Of a stretch of DNA of 64,000 nt, positions 36,730-48,710 are shown piece after piece; position 1 is the first letter of the stretch; each line of letters opens with the position of its first letter. The stretch is from Neckera pumila (lineage: Eukaryota; Streptophyta; Bryopsida; Hypnales; Neckeraceae): the NCBI GenBank assembly GCA_963969595.1, contig OZ018414.1, forward strand, positions 24,101,660 to 24,165,659, in the 5' to 3' direction. The notes below the pieces were generated by a model. It did no database searches. It was not told the origin of the DNA and worked only from the letters and a program-made list of their open reading frames with translations. The translations under genes were made by a program, and so were the position numbers.

Positions 36730-39520
36730 TAACACAATTGCGTCCATATGTTGCAACTCTTCAAACTTGAATAGATTATGACTTGCTCTCAGAGAAAGTG
36801 TAATTGACTTTCAAAAAATTAGAATGCAAGGACTATGACTTGATTTTGAAATTCTTGTAGTACTAAAGCAATTATAAATAATTTCAAAGCTTGATTTGTC
36901 AATACTATAAAGCTATCAAAAAGATTGGCCAACATCAAATTAGAAGAACAAGTAGTTGGCCTCATATTCCCTACACTTCCCACAGCAACTACAAACCACG
37001 AGTTACATACTATAATGTATTTCTACTACATCAATATTACAAAAGAATAGAGAAAATCAACGTTCCCATATTATAATTAAAAACAATTCAACAATCATCA
37101 ACAAATATTTAGATACAAGATGTATAATACATCTAGAATCTAACCTAGACAAGAATATTGCCATTACAATATCCATGATTTACATTCAACACAACATTGT
37201 CCAAATCTTTGCTAATCATAGAATTTTTGTAATCACTTTCTCCAAGACATGTGGAAATTTTTTAATCACTATTTCTAAGACCCTATTACAATGGCTATGA
37301 CAACAAAATCAAAATAACAAACATCCCACTACACTCTTGAAACCACCTTAGTAAAATTTTGAAGCAAAAATCCTTTGGCTTTGCCAAATACATAAATGCA
37401 AGTTACCAAAAAATTACCCACTCTAAAATTCCCAATACACATTATCCTACAAGATACTAGCACATCTTCTATCACATTTCAAAATCACTCACTCATACTT
37501 ATCATCTCCAATCACATGCTCCACCTAATTAAAAATATTCTATTCACCATACAAAAGAGACATTCTATTTGGATGATTGGGAAAAGATTTCTCCCACCAA
37601 TACTCAAGAAACAGACTAGCACACTTGCTTTGATTTGTTGCAACTCTCCAAACTAGGATAGGTCACCAGCATTTGGAGAAAGTGAAGGCTTGACTTTCAA
37701 AGAATGAGAATGCAAAGACCACAACTTGATATTGAAATTCTTGCAGTCCTAAAGTAATTGAAAATCATTTAGGACCTTGATTCGTCAATACTATAAAGCT
37801 ATTATAAAGACTAGACGACATAAAATTGAAAGTACAAGTAGTTGGCTATGACTATGGCATTTTTCAAAACTGACTAGCACACTTGTATTGATTTGTTGCA
37901 ACTCTCCAAACTAGGATAGGCCACCAACATTCAAAGAAAATTAACTTGACTTTCAAAGAAAAAAAATGCAAGGAACACCACCTGCTTTTGATATTCTTGG
38001 TGCCCTAAAGCAGTTGAAAATTACTCTCGAGATTGATTTGTCAATGCTATAAAGCTAACATAAAGATTGGCCCACATCAAATTAGAAGTGCAAATAGTTG
38101 GCTATGACCAATATAATCAATATAAATATAACCAATATAACTAATATATATGGTCTTCAAATCCAAAGCATTCAAAAATGGATAAACACCCCCTTCAACT
38201 ACAATCTCTCCAATAAATAACTTTTGTTCTAATATAAAATTGACAATAAGATCTTCAATTCCAAAAGCATTCAAAAATGGATAAACAACCCTAACATCAA
38301 CTACAACCTCTCCAATAGGTTTTGTTCTAACACAAAAGTTACAGACAAACAAATCAACAACCTCCTGAAAATCCAATATGTATTATACATGAGCTTTGCT
38401 TGGAAAAATCTCTTCTAGCCCACTCAATACCCTTCAAATTTATGTCTTCTTTGCAACTTAAACCAAATATAAACATGTACTTTGGTATAATGAGCCACCC
38501 ATATAAGCTATATATATATATTGAATGACACAAGAAAGCCATACATGAAATTCAAAAACTACTATCACATATATACTCATGATGCTTCACCCTATCAAAT
38601 GCTAGAAACATTGATGATAACCAACATGATTACACTATTCCTTTGTAGCTATTCACATGTTCATTTTATAAACACTACCATCTCTATTTGTATAGCTAAA
38701 TTTGTGGCTAAATTAAGCCCATGCATACTATGTATACACACCCTATCTCTCCAACATACACTGCCAACAACCCCATTCAAACATCTCAAAAACAAATTCT
38801 CAATTTCACATATTGCAGTGACTACTTTTCAAATGACTTCGTCACATTAAAACAAACAAATACCAACCACTTTCTTCAAGACATTGTCACTCCTAGTTGG
38901 AACGTGCAACCACTCATCATACTCACATCTGGCGCACTCAGAACTACAGCCCTTCCATCCATAATACAATTAAAAGAACAATTCCACATTTCAATAATTG
39001 ACATCAAGAAAACAATACAAAACATCAATAACATTGCTATTAAATACTCCAAATACATACTTCTCTATACAGAAAGCTTGAAAACAACCAATCTCTTTCC
39101 AATAACTTCAACATCCTCTAAATCTATCTTTCTAAATCTCTCTCAAAAGCACACTCTTGAACTCATCACTATACATTATTGTATTTTATATATGTTCACT
39201 ACTAAAGAGCCTACCTTCTGATGACGGTACCTAGTCTTGTTGTCACTCTTCAATTCTTTAGAGAATTGTGGTGGGATCAAAGATGAACAAGCCCTTAATT
39301 TACACCAACCTACAAAAATGGTTGAAGTCACTTTTCTTTCTATACAAGCCCTTGGTCTAAGTCAATATAAGTCAAAGCCAAAGCTCATTCATTTCAAACT
39401 ATTGCACACTCACACTCACATTAACAATTGCATTGTATGCATGGCAATAATAACGTAATTCTACATGCACATTGATCAACAAGCACAACACTCCCTATCA
39501 ATTACAATGATTTTATAATG
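36730..39520. repeat. Unit A, region downstream of pseudogene A
   Basis: It is paralogous to about 54370-57900 in unit C, in the same orientation; for example a stretch beginning TTGTTGTCACTC is at 39237 and at 57642, with near-identical sequence after it. It contains a repeated module of about 257 bp (word GATTTGTTGCAACTCTCCAA at about 37632 and 37890, a diverged copy near 36745). An open frame at 38721-39221 is not conserved in length in unit C, so I do not call it a gene. Confidence 0.65.
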
Positions 39521-40734
39521 ATACAACCCTCATGTTTGGCAAAGCCAAGCCACCAAGATCAGCCACTACTACAATTTAAAGTTGGAATGACACAACTTGA
39601 TCTCAACTATGACACAACAGTCTAAATAAGTGCCCCAATTGGCTAAAAGTGGCTGCTTCCATAAAAAAAAGAAAATGACATAAATCAAGAAGAAAACTAG
39701 GAAAGGTTAACAAAGTGTACTCCTAGGTCATATCTTACATTATTGAACAATAGAATACTATTCTGAAAGTTTTATATTAGCTTCCAAAGTGGCTACTTCA
39801 ATTAGGATTTCAGGGGAAAAGGTCAAAATCCCCTTCCACAAACATGATGAACATTTGAAGGTCAAATCAGAAGGCGATCCAAGGTCAAACTCGCTTGCGC
39901 TGGCCCATCTTCACCCTCCACAGCCCTTTCAAGGTACAGGTCGCATGTCAATAAGCTCTGAAGTGAAATCGGATGAAATCCTGGAATACTCACTTCGTAA
40001 ATGACTTGTGTTTTCTCATAGGGCAGTTCCTTATAGACGATTGAACATGTAGCAGTACCCTACAAGACACTCTGTCCCTGTATAAATAGTTTGGGCTTGC
40101 TTTTCAAGTAAGGTCCTCCCTCACAAGTAGCTAGTGTCAATGCGAAGCTTCCTAACCTTCAGCCAATACGACTCCCACATGGAAAACACGAAGAAGACAC
40201 TCATTACCAATACTCACATTAATCATCATTAATCCTCCACAGTCACATCGTTGACACACAATGTCCCCGAGGCCACACTCGCGCTTGCATAGTAATGATC
40301 TATGAAAAGAATCCTACCACCACTTTAATGCGAAACAAACAAGTACATGAATGCTTACGACAAGCAATTCTGCACGATAGAAGACCCCTGTATCCTAAAC
40401 CCTAAACTCCGTACTAAGTTGGAAACTGAACGCCTTATTAATCGTTCTTCAGGAAATTCCAAAGGAAAACTTGAAGTAGGGTAACAGAATCAGGGTAACA
40501 GAACATTCATAGCAACAATCATAATAAATCATACGAAGCACAGTTATTGGAATAGGGAATTCAACAAATGATCAAATGCGCTATCAGTAAAGTCTCAGTA
40601 AGGTAAGCTCCCCATTCACGAGTCTCAAGAAGCCTGAAGTTGACTAAAGGTAACTCACGAGTTAAAATGCAGAATTCAGCGATTATGAAAATATTTAGCA
40701 GCTGAAGAGTAAAGTCTACCTCTGTTCTACTCAC

Positions 40735-40843
40735 CCTGCGAGCAAAACTGCAAAAAATCCATAACAATTCCCACGATATCCAAACAAAACACATTTCAGC
40801 GCATTGCAATCCTCTAATAAACGGTGACTGCCGCAAGACCCAC
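40735..40843 (-). repeat. Fifth 138-bp-type intron repeat, unit A only
   Basis: Read on the minus strand it begins GTGGGTCTTGCGGCAG and ends near a GCAGGGTGAGT word, like the four intron repeats at 41220-41743. Copies B and C lack it. Confidence 0.7.
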
Positions 40844-40864
40844 AAAAAAACAAGTGCCTGCTCT

Positions 40865-41020
40865 TTGGGAGTCAGCAAGGCCACATATCTCGGGATATCG
40901 GTGAAATTAATCTCCACTGCTCTCGATCAAGCTACAATCTCACGCTCCACCTCTTCCCTTGCAGCACATTCGTCACTGTCACCGCCAAGCACAACGGAGT
41001 CATCGCCCTTCGCTCGCCAT
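40865..41020 (-). pseudogene. Possible captured exon fragment in unit A
   Basis: On the minus strand an ATG at 41020 opens the residues MASEG. After a one-base frame change the reading continues with an acidic stretch (SVVLGGDSDECAAREEVERE), one stop codon, then VEINFTDIPRYVALLTPKEQ. The composition and codon-like order look like a former exon, unlike the AT-rich surroundings. I do not recognise the family. The frameshift, the stop and the absence from B and C argue that it is a non-functional insert. Seen: the reading frames; inferred: exon origin. Confidence 0.35.
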
Positions 41021-41219
41021 AGACCACGACACCTTCGGACCTTCGGACAGATGACTCCGTCCATCGGACGGGGGTATGGGGTTGCGTAGGGGCCAAGCTT
41101 GCACTTCCCCTATATAAAGGGGAGTCCATTCTAAAACAAACGGGTCCTCAAAGGACTCCCCCCTCCTCCATGGAGGGGTAGCAATGGGAATGGCCTCGGG
41201 CCTGGAAACTTCCTCCACA

Positions 41220-41743
41220 CTCCACACAAGACTGCAACGCAGCGCAAACATATTCCCACGAAATCCAAGAAAAACACAGTTCAATGCAACGCAAACCTCT
41301 AATAAACGTTGACTACCGCAAGAACCACAAAACATTTAGTCACACCGTTCACTCACCCTGCGAGCAAGAACTGCAAAAATCCAGAACACATTCATATAAA
41401 ATCCAAACAAAACACAGTTTAAGGTGTCGGAATCCTCTTGAAAATGCAGACTACCATTAGACCCACCAAAAATATAGTCAAGCTATTCACTCACTCCCCT
41501 CAGCAAAGCTGCAAAAATTCATAAACATACAAATACGCAAACCAAACCAAACACATGTTAATGCATTGGAACCCTCTTCAAAACGGGTCCTGCTGCAAGA
41601 CCCACCAACATTTATAGTCACACTGTTTCCTCACCCTATGAGCAAAACTGCCCAAATCCGTAACAGGTTCAGTCCAATTCCAAACAAACCACATTTCAGT
41701 GCGTTCCAATCCTCTTCAAATGGGGGACCACCACAAGACCCAC
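41220..41743 (-). repeat. 138-bp intron tandem array, unit A
   Basis: Four degenerate units run from GTGGGTC at 41743 downward, the counterpart of the arrays in B (51508-52035) and C (59700-60225). Confidence 0.8.
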
Positions 41744-42251
41744 AATAATCAGCCACTCTGATCACAGAAATGGGATCCTCAATGCGATAAGCGCTTTATT
41801 CCCAGTAAATTACCTTCCCCGACTCCAACATCATCCAACCTCGCCAAGAACACTCTCTTCCCCGTGACCAAATCGAACGCCGCGAGCGCTCCAAAATTCC
41901 CCCCGAAATCCTGCACCGCCACCACGACTCTTCCTCGCCCCCTGTCGACGATCACTCCCAAGAAGCCCACCTTCCCCGCGAACTCCTCCTCGCGCACCAC
42001 CTCTTGGACGGAAGAGGAGGAGCCTTTGCCTTTGTCCTTGTCGGGGTGGAACGCCCAGATGCTGCCGTGCGCTGCGGAGGAGAGCAGGAGGCGACTGTGA
42101 GTGGGGTCCCAGTCGAAGCTCTCCGGAAACAAATTCAAGGTACGCAGCTTGAAAGTAGTGCAGTTGGGGAAAACCAAAGGACGAGAGAAACAGTGAAGAG
42201 GAGGCGGGGCCACGAGCGCTGGCGAGCTTCTCCGTCACTCTGCGACGCCAT

Positions 42252-43167
42252 GGGCAAAATGGGGCAAGACCACAAACTTATCTTGCGAGATAGATACAGT
42301 AAGGTAACTTGACAGGAGTTCTCGCAATAAGGTAGGCATCCCCCAATGTGCCACTAATTGCTAGTGAGACCATCAGTTACTATTATTAAATTGTTCAAAT
42401 TGTTCAAATTTTCTTATTGGCAAAGAAAGGAGGTTCCAATGCACCAAAGAACATGACATTTGAATGTTGGATGTAAAAGTTATAAAGGAACAAAGTTTGG
42501 TTCTAAAAGTGTTTCTTCCAGATAGGTACTGAATTGATTTTGGAGATGTACACAAAGTGAAGATGGCGCTTTAGGGTTACTGGTGCATTTGGAGGAGCCC
42601 ACCCTAGCTCAATCTCCCTTAGCAAATCTACTTTGATGCCCACATAGGCTTAATGCTATTAGGAAGTAAGGGAACTCACCACTATACTTTTTCTTGGAGT
42701 CAGTCCTTTTATTTGGCACCATGGGGCCACACTGGACCATTTCAAAATAGATGTTTGATTTTTGCCAGATAAAAGCTAAGTAATTTTTTTCCACCAAAAT
42801 TTTCTATTTCTATTAACAATGTAGGTGAAGCTGCCAAATTTAGATGAAAAAGTACATGAATATGATTGAAAAGTGCTTTTTAGTCCCCAAAGATGGATGA
42901 ATGTAGAAAGACAATGCTTCACTAAATTTTAAGTGGCCACTATTGTGGCACTTTTTGATAAAATAAATAGAAGGGCTGCTAAGTAGGGCGGGAGCCACCT
43001 GGGAGGCCATATGTACTGAGTCTCATCCGCCATAGAAACTTGTGACCACTTTTTCTTTTCTTTCATTGCTAGCATTTTGGCATCCCAATTCTACATAATG
43101 AACAAAGAGGTTCTACAGGCCTTATTGACCACATAACTTCTCATTCATTCAAATCAATACTTGACTT
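42252..43167. repeat. Unit A, upstream flank of pseudogene A
   Basis: It is near-identical in inverted orientation to about 49380-50999 of unit B without the B-only element at 50047-50865, and aligns directly with 60759-61860 of unit C. It contains the empty TTAA site at 42386-42389 and the empty junction for the unit C MITE near 43054. No TATA box or other promoter element could be placed with confidence. Confidence 0.8.
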
Positions 43168-44071
43168 TTAATCCCTTAAGGACATCATGTTTAGAGGCCC
43201 AAAATCGCTTCAAAATATGCATCTCCAATGCAAGGTCAAAATCTTCATCAATATTTATTTTTTAACAAATCCAACCACACGATTTTACAATTGACTTGTT
43301 TAAGTACATTGTCTTAAAATTTTAGAGCAAAGATCCTTACTCATTGCAAGTTCAATTTGCCTAAACTTCAAAATGTATGCTTTTTTGGCCCTTCCAAAAG
43401 GTGAAGTTTTGTCTTTCAATAGTTTTAGAAAAAAACAAGTATGTCCCATAAGTTGTAAATTGTAGTAAATATATTGGAAAATGGATGAAAAACATATGCA
43501 AGAAATTTTAATCAAAAAACTCCCATATTCAATTTTTTTAAAATTGTAAAGTAGAAGATATTATTGAATACATGATAAAACTAATGTATCAATTACTTTG
43601 GAAAGAATGTGGGAATTATTAATTCCAATGGTGAGAATGTTCTTGTAAACAATGAATATCCTTTAATTTAATTTTTTTGAAAAGTTTCAAAATTGAGAGC
43701 AAAAGACAACTTTATACATTTTTCTAGCTTCATTGCCCACAAAATAATACTCCTCGTAACTTTTACCTCATTATTCAAAATGGAATAGTTCAAATTTTTT
43801 TGAGTAGTTATCAATCTATATAATCTCTAAAAAATATATTATATTTTTTAGAATATATGTATATTGCTTCCTGATTTGACGTTGAAATTTTTTAAAAACT
43901 TTTAACATTGCAATATTTATCAGAATGACGTGAAACCAAGCTTCACACATAGATTAAGATGAATAGGAGCCATCCTAAGAAATTCATGGAAAACTTCCAA
44001 AGTATGAAGTCAAAAGAACGTACCTAAGTTTTCAAAAAGCCCAAACTAGACTCTTTGGTCTTTTAGATGTT
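43168..44071. mobile_element. Probable decayed TTAA element in unit A
   Basis: The left end TTAATCCCTTAAGGACATC is family-like; the right end near 44052 (TGGTCTTTTAGATGTTAT) is degenerate. Units B and C have only a short sequence between the same flanks (CAAATCAA and TTGGTTTT), so most of this block was gained in A or lost in B and C. Confidence 0.55.
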
Positions 44072-44154
44072 ATCCTTGGTTTTGAGAGAATCATTGACAA
44101 AAAGTAGTTTTTGCATTTTTATAGAATATTTCAACCTTCTACATCTATTTCTTT

Positions 44155-45082
44155 TTAACCCCTAAAGTCCTATTGTCCCCTTAGGGGACAAATCAGATTT
44201 TGGGCAGGTACCTATGGGCTCAATTTTTAGTGAAACTTTTTGAAACTTTTCCATAAGATAGAAAAACTGATTAGCTTTGTGGGAATATAGTTTTTATTTC
44301 AATTGGTGCTCGGGAGCAAAAGTTATACCACAAAAGCCTCAAATTGAACTCGGTGGGCAGCACCAAATTTTTTTGCAAAATGTCAAAATAATTTTAATTT
44401 TTTTTTCTCTGAAACTTTATATTTTTTTCTACATGCGAAGCTTTGATTCATTTTATTTGGACTAATAATGAGCAAGTTATGGACAATCTTGTTTTTTGGG
44501 CAATCAAAGCATCTTTTTGAAAAAATAACTTGTAGGATTCATTTTTGAATTCAGTTTTTACAATTTTTTACAATTTTTTTTTTGAGAATGTTGTGTTTGC
44601 TTGCTAAAACAATCTCACCACTGGGATTATTGCATTTCAATCCCATCTAAGAGTTATTAACAATTTTTTTTTTTTTCAATCTTCAACTTATTTCTACTTA
44701 ACAATTTTTTAAAGAATAAAAATCAAGTGTGTGTTTTTTGAAATGTTTTTCGTAGACTTTCAACTTACATCTTCAACATAAAAAATTTTAAATTCAAGTT
44801 CTGTAGTGCAAAAAATTTCCACAAATGGTGGTCAAAGTCATCTAAAATTGCAGGTCAGTGTTCAAAAAAACTTTCTTTTTCAACTTTGAATGCTAATATC
44901 TTCCAATCTATACTGTCAAACTTCATGAAATTCTTACCACATGATCTTTGACAAGTGAAGTACAAGATCCTATGGTTAGATCCTAAAAAAATGTTTTTTT
45001 TTGTGTGTTGGGTGAACGCAACCAAAATGGCAATTTTCAGTGGTTTTTGACAAAAAAATGGCTTTGGGACTTTAGGGGTTAA
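44155..45082 (-). mobile_element. TTAA-family element, unit A only
   Basis: TTAA lies at 44155-44158 and 45079-45082, with ends CCCCTAAAGTCCTATTG and GGGACTTTAGGGG. It belongs to the 1-kb subfamily. Unit C has the uninterrupted target at about 61995-62015: joined A flanks read TTTTTAAATATGGCTTG and C reads CTATATAAATATGGCTTG. Confidence 0.88.
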
Positions 45083-45560
45083 ATATGGCTTGCCAAGCAC
45101 CACATTTAGGTTGCAAAGTTAAAGCTTTATTCACTATTCACTTTTGCATGCACCGACCAAACAAATGTTGGGCAAGCAACAAAGACCCATGATTTGCTTC
45201 AAGAAAAAAACTTATTCTCTCTTAGGTTGCCTACTAGGCAAAAGAATGTTGTTTGAGAGTTAAAAAGCTACATTTTCTACATAGTGAATTCAATTAAATA
45301 GAGGCAAATCATATATATTCATAAAGATATAAACAAAAATATGCCAAAATTGACAAAAAGATTTAGACACTAAGGGATTCTATTTTGTAACCTCATAGAA
45401 CTTGGATTCATAGGGATCACTATGAGGCATCCTTGTAAGGGCAAACCTTGATTTGAGCAATCTCATAGGTTGTGAATTGTTGGTGGACACTCAACCTGCA
45501 TTTTTTTGCAAGTAATAATTAAGGTGGCAACATCTACAACCATTGCTGTACCCATAACCA
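45083..45560. repeat. Unit A, distal duplicated segment
   Basis: It aligns inverted with about 48720-49140 of unit B and directly with 62011-62400 of unit C; a shared word is GATTTGAGCAATCTCA. It is non-coding in all three copies. Confidence 0.75.
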
Positions 45561-45845
45561 TTGCCTCTAAAATCTAGGAAAATCTATAGAAGTGAATAGA
45601 TGTGATTACAAGAATGTATTATATCTGGACATCAAACCCTAATATTGGTATTAGGTGCATTTGCAATCACCTCTTTAAAAATTCACAACTTATTCTTACA
45701 ATATCCATATAATACATTCAAAAGTGCATAGGCATTACTTTTTTCTTGCTAATAGGATCCTATAATTTGCTACATATTAATTAATAATCATCAAATTCAA
45801 AACCCTTAATTTAACGGTTTTAGGTGCTACTGCCTTACCTACTTT

Positions 45846-47060
45846 CAACTAAGGTAGACCAGCCCAATTCCATCCCCTATCTTTGGCCCCAATTTCATCC
45901 AAAAATTTGTTCAAGATTTTGACAAAATCAGTGCATTAACCCTAAAGTTCCTTCACTAGGTTCTCTCCAAAAATGCTCCAAACCTGCCATTTCTAGTACA
46001 AGTATCAAATTTTTGAAAAATATCACTTTCGGACATATGTAACTATAGGATCTTGTAGTACTCTGGTTTGAAAAGATGTGGAAAAAATTTCAAAAAATTT
46101 CACCATGTAGATTGCAAGACATTAGTGTTTGAAGTGGCAAAAATCTTTTTTTTTGGCCCTGCGAAGAAACAAGCAACTGCGCCTCACAAGGTCAATTCAT
46201 TATGAAAAAATTTCCAAAATGTTTGTGCTTCTTTGGATTCATTCTTTAGGGCAAGATGGCTACATGCTTGAAAATCTTCAAACCATTTGGAATTGTACAA
46301 CATATAGGAAAGAAATACTAAGTAGAAAAAAGTAGAGAATGATTCAAAATACTTAATTGTTGAGAATTTCGTTTTGGAATTGAAAAATGCCAATACTAAT
46401 GGTTGTAATGTTGTCATAAACCATATACATCCTATGATTTTGTTTTTTTTTAATTTTTTTGAAAATTGAGTAAAATAAACAACTTCAAAGTTTATTTTAG
46501 AATAGAGATTCCATAATTGCCCGCAAACTAAAACTCCTCATAACTTTTGACTCATTGATTACAATGGAGTGATTCAAATCTTTCCACATATATATAAATA
46601 TAATAAACCAATTTCAAATTTTTTTTTTTGAAAAAAGTGGTTTTATTATATTTACCTGGATTGCCCATTGAGAAATAAACTATATAGTATTCAATAACTT
46701 TCGATTCATATTTCCAAATGTTATGAAATTTTGTGCATATGAAAGATATCCCTTCTCTCCATCTTCTATTAGAATATCAGCCCAAAATATGCAAATCTCT
46801 AGTCACACGTACCTGCCCAAAATTTCTTTGTTGCCAAAAAACACATGTTGGTCCTTCAGGAGTTAGTGCCAAAATGGGGGTAGCGTGTCAAGCTTTTATT
46901 AGTGAGTACTTAAGTGGATATAGGTTGTTTATGAGATGCTTATGACTCCACTCTATAGGCAATTTGTAATTTTGGAGCAGACCACCTCAGAGTTTCAAAA
47001 AGTATAGTTGCACTTGGATTTGATTTGTGAAACAAGCACACACCTCTGAAAAATATATGC
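45846..47060 (-). repeat. Dispersed repeat Q, copy 2, interrupted
   Basis: About 45846-45935 and 46867-47060 together align with the reverse complement of Q at 48335-48710 and 12225-12640. The interruption is the TTAA element at 45936-46866. With Q at 48335, this extends the A-B inverted pair. Confidence 0.7.
45936..46866 (-). mobile_element. TTAA-family element inside repeat Q
   Basis: TTAA lies at 45936-45939; the right flank is TTAG, one base decayed. It is the same subfamily as 3238 and 29040, inverted. The undisturbed Q copy reads TGCATTTAATGCCAAAAT (minus strand), and the joined flanks reproduce it. Confidence 0.85.
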
Positions 47061-47339
47061 CCCTCTTAGAATTGACCCCAAGATACAATAGAGTCACTCT
47101 AAACTAATCAGTCTCGGGCCAATTTCAAATGGTCTCACCAGATTACATTAGGGAGGTTTATTAGCTTACAAAGGGTCATTTTTAGTCATAACCTTTGTTA
47201 TAGGGACAAGTCCCGGACCGGTCTGACAAAATTACCTTAGAGAGGTTTATTAGCTTATGGAGGATCAACTTAGGAAGGTTCTACTGTATACAGATTCCAA
47301 ATGAGGGTAGTAATAGGATTGTCTACCTTAAACCGCTTT

Positions 47340-48190
47340 CAACTAATACCTGCCAACTTAAAGCTTGTCAACCTTATTAGTTATTGCACGATAGTCAAAC
47401 GCGAATTCTTCACATACAGGTAGCCAAATACCTAATTTTCCAAGAAATTTTGTTATATATTAAGAAAGGTTGAATAATTCATGCTAAAATGAGTGTACAA
47501 ATGAGTGTAAAAATATGAATGCAAAATGCAAAAAATAGACAAAACATTATAAACAAATTGGCAAACATTGCCAAAATTAGGTGTAAAAATTCACACAAAA
47601 AATTTATACTAATTGCAAGCATATACTATTGTTAAATTATGGGTGAAATTTACTGAAAGAAAGATCATCCAAATTCCATGCTTTCATCCAACACGATTTT
47701 GTGCAACAATTTTTCATCCAGAAAATTTTAACTGGCAACCAATTGGCAAAGAATTGGCCAAAAAATTGGAACTTTTCATGAACTTTTGTGTGAATTTTTG
47801 TTAGAAATTTCACATACAAATTTGGGTGCAAAAATTCATACAACGAGTCATGCAAATTTTTGAGCAAAAGAATTATTTTGCGGACAAAACTTTGGTACGC
47901 AAAGTTTGTGCAAAAAGTTGTTTACACACAAGATTGTTTATTTCTTGGATGAAATTCATCCTGGAATTCATTCAAGATGGTAAGATTTCATCCAAGTAAC
48001 TTTCTTAGTGATTTTTGTCCAATAGTCTGTTTTCATTGAATGGTTCATTTTTGTCCATTTGAATTTTGAACACCAACTTTCATCTATTATAAGCTTTCAT
48101 CCAGGTCCTATTATTCATCCATCTATAAACGATATTCATCCATTGCCATATGTCCAGCTCATCCAATGTACATTCACCCATTGGTAATGA
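47340..48190. repeat. Unit A outer segment with TTCATCC cluster
   Basis: It aligns directly with 62735-64000 of unit C once the unit C MITE is removed. The part at about 47940-48180 is rich in the word TTCATCC. An open frame near 47613 is shared but short and unrecognised. Confidence 0.65.
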
Positions 48191-48334
48191 AGTCCATCAG
48201 TAGCATTTGCTTTTTGTCGATTCTTGATCCCTTGGTGCGTCAGGTTCTCAATATGGCTTTTTTTTTCCATTTTTTTTGAAGTGCCAAAGTGGCGACATAA
48301 AATGTACCACCCTGATTTGGAATTTGAATACATT

Positions 48335-48710
48335 GGGCCAATTCCAAGAGGGGCACTTATTTTTCAAAGGTGTGTGCTTGTTTCACATATCAAACCCAAG
48401 TGGAATTGTAAATTTTCAATTAAAATTGTAATTTTTTTGAAATTTTGAAGTGATATGCCCTGAAATGACAAAACTACCCAAGGAGTGGAGTCATGAATAT
48501 CGCATAACCACCTTTTCATGTATCAAATAGCACTTAAGAACTCACCGATAAAGAATTGGTATGTTACCTCATTTTGGCATTAAATGCATTGATTCTTTTT
48601 AGAATCTTGAACGGATTTGGATAGATAAATTTGGGTGTTTATTTAGGCGAAACGGGGGCCAAAAGTAGGGGTAAAAATTGGGCTGGTCTACCTTAGTTGA
48701 AAGTAGTATG
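48335..48710 (+). repeat. Dispersed repeat Q, copy 3
   Basis: Same orientation as 12225-12640. The intact TTAA at 48580-48583 is the empty site for the element inserted in copy 2. Confidence 0.75.

Larger units (their letters stand above)
39885..42251 (-). pseudogene. SMP-30/gluconolactonase-like gene, copy A (pseudogene)
   Basis: Exon 1 (42251-41814) aligns with that of the intact copy C but lacks 25 bp in the signal-peptide region. The ATG frame therefore stops after about 38 codons. The donor site GAAG/GTAATT is kept. Nearly all of exon 2, including the acceptor, is gone: only about 39 bp around the stop codon (39885-39923) remain, joined straight to intron sequence. The intron is longer than in B and C because about 450 bp (about 40573-41025) has no counterpart there; this block holds a fifth copy of the 138-bp intron repeat and a GC-rich, possibly captured exon. 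The 25-bp deletion is shared with copy B. The seen lesions leave no route to a full protein. Confidence 0.88.

Noticed and set aside
38721..39221. 166-codon open frame on the plus strand
   Set aside because: The paralogous DNA in unit C does not keep the frame, the residue mix is what AT-rich DNA gives by chance, and no domain is visible.
42609..42797. Frame of 62 codons present in both A and B
   Set aside because: The identity reflects recent DNA duplication. It lacks an ATG start and has no counterpart frame in C.
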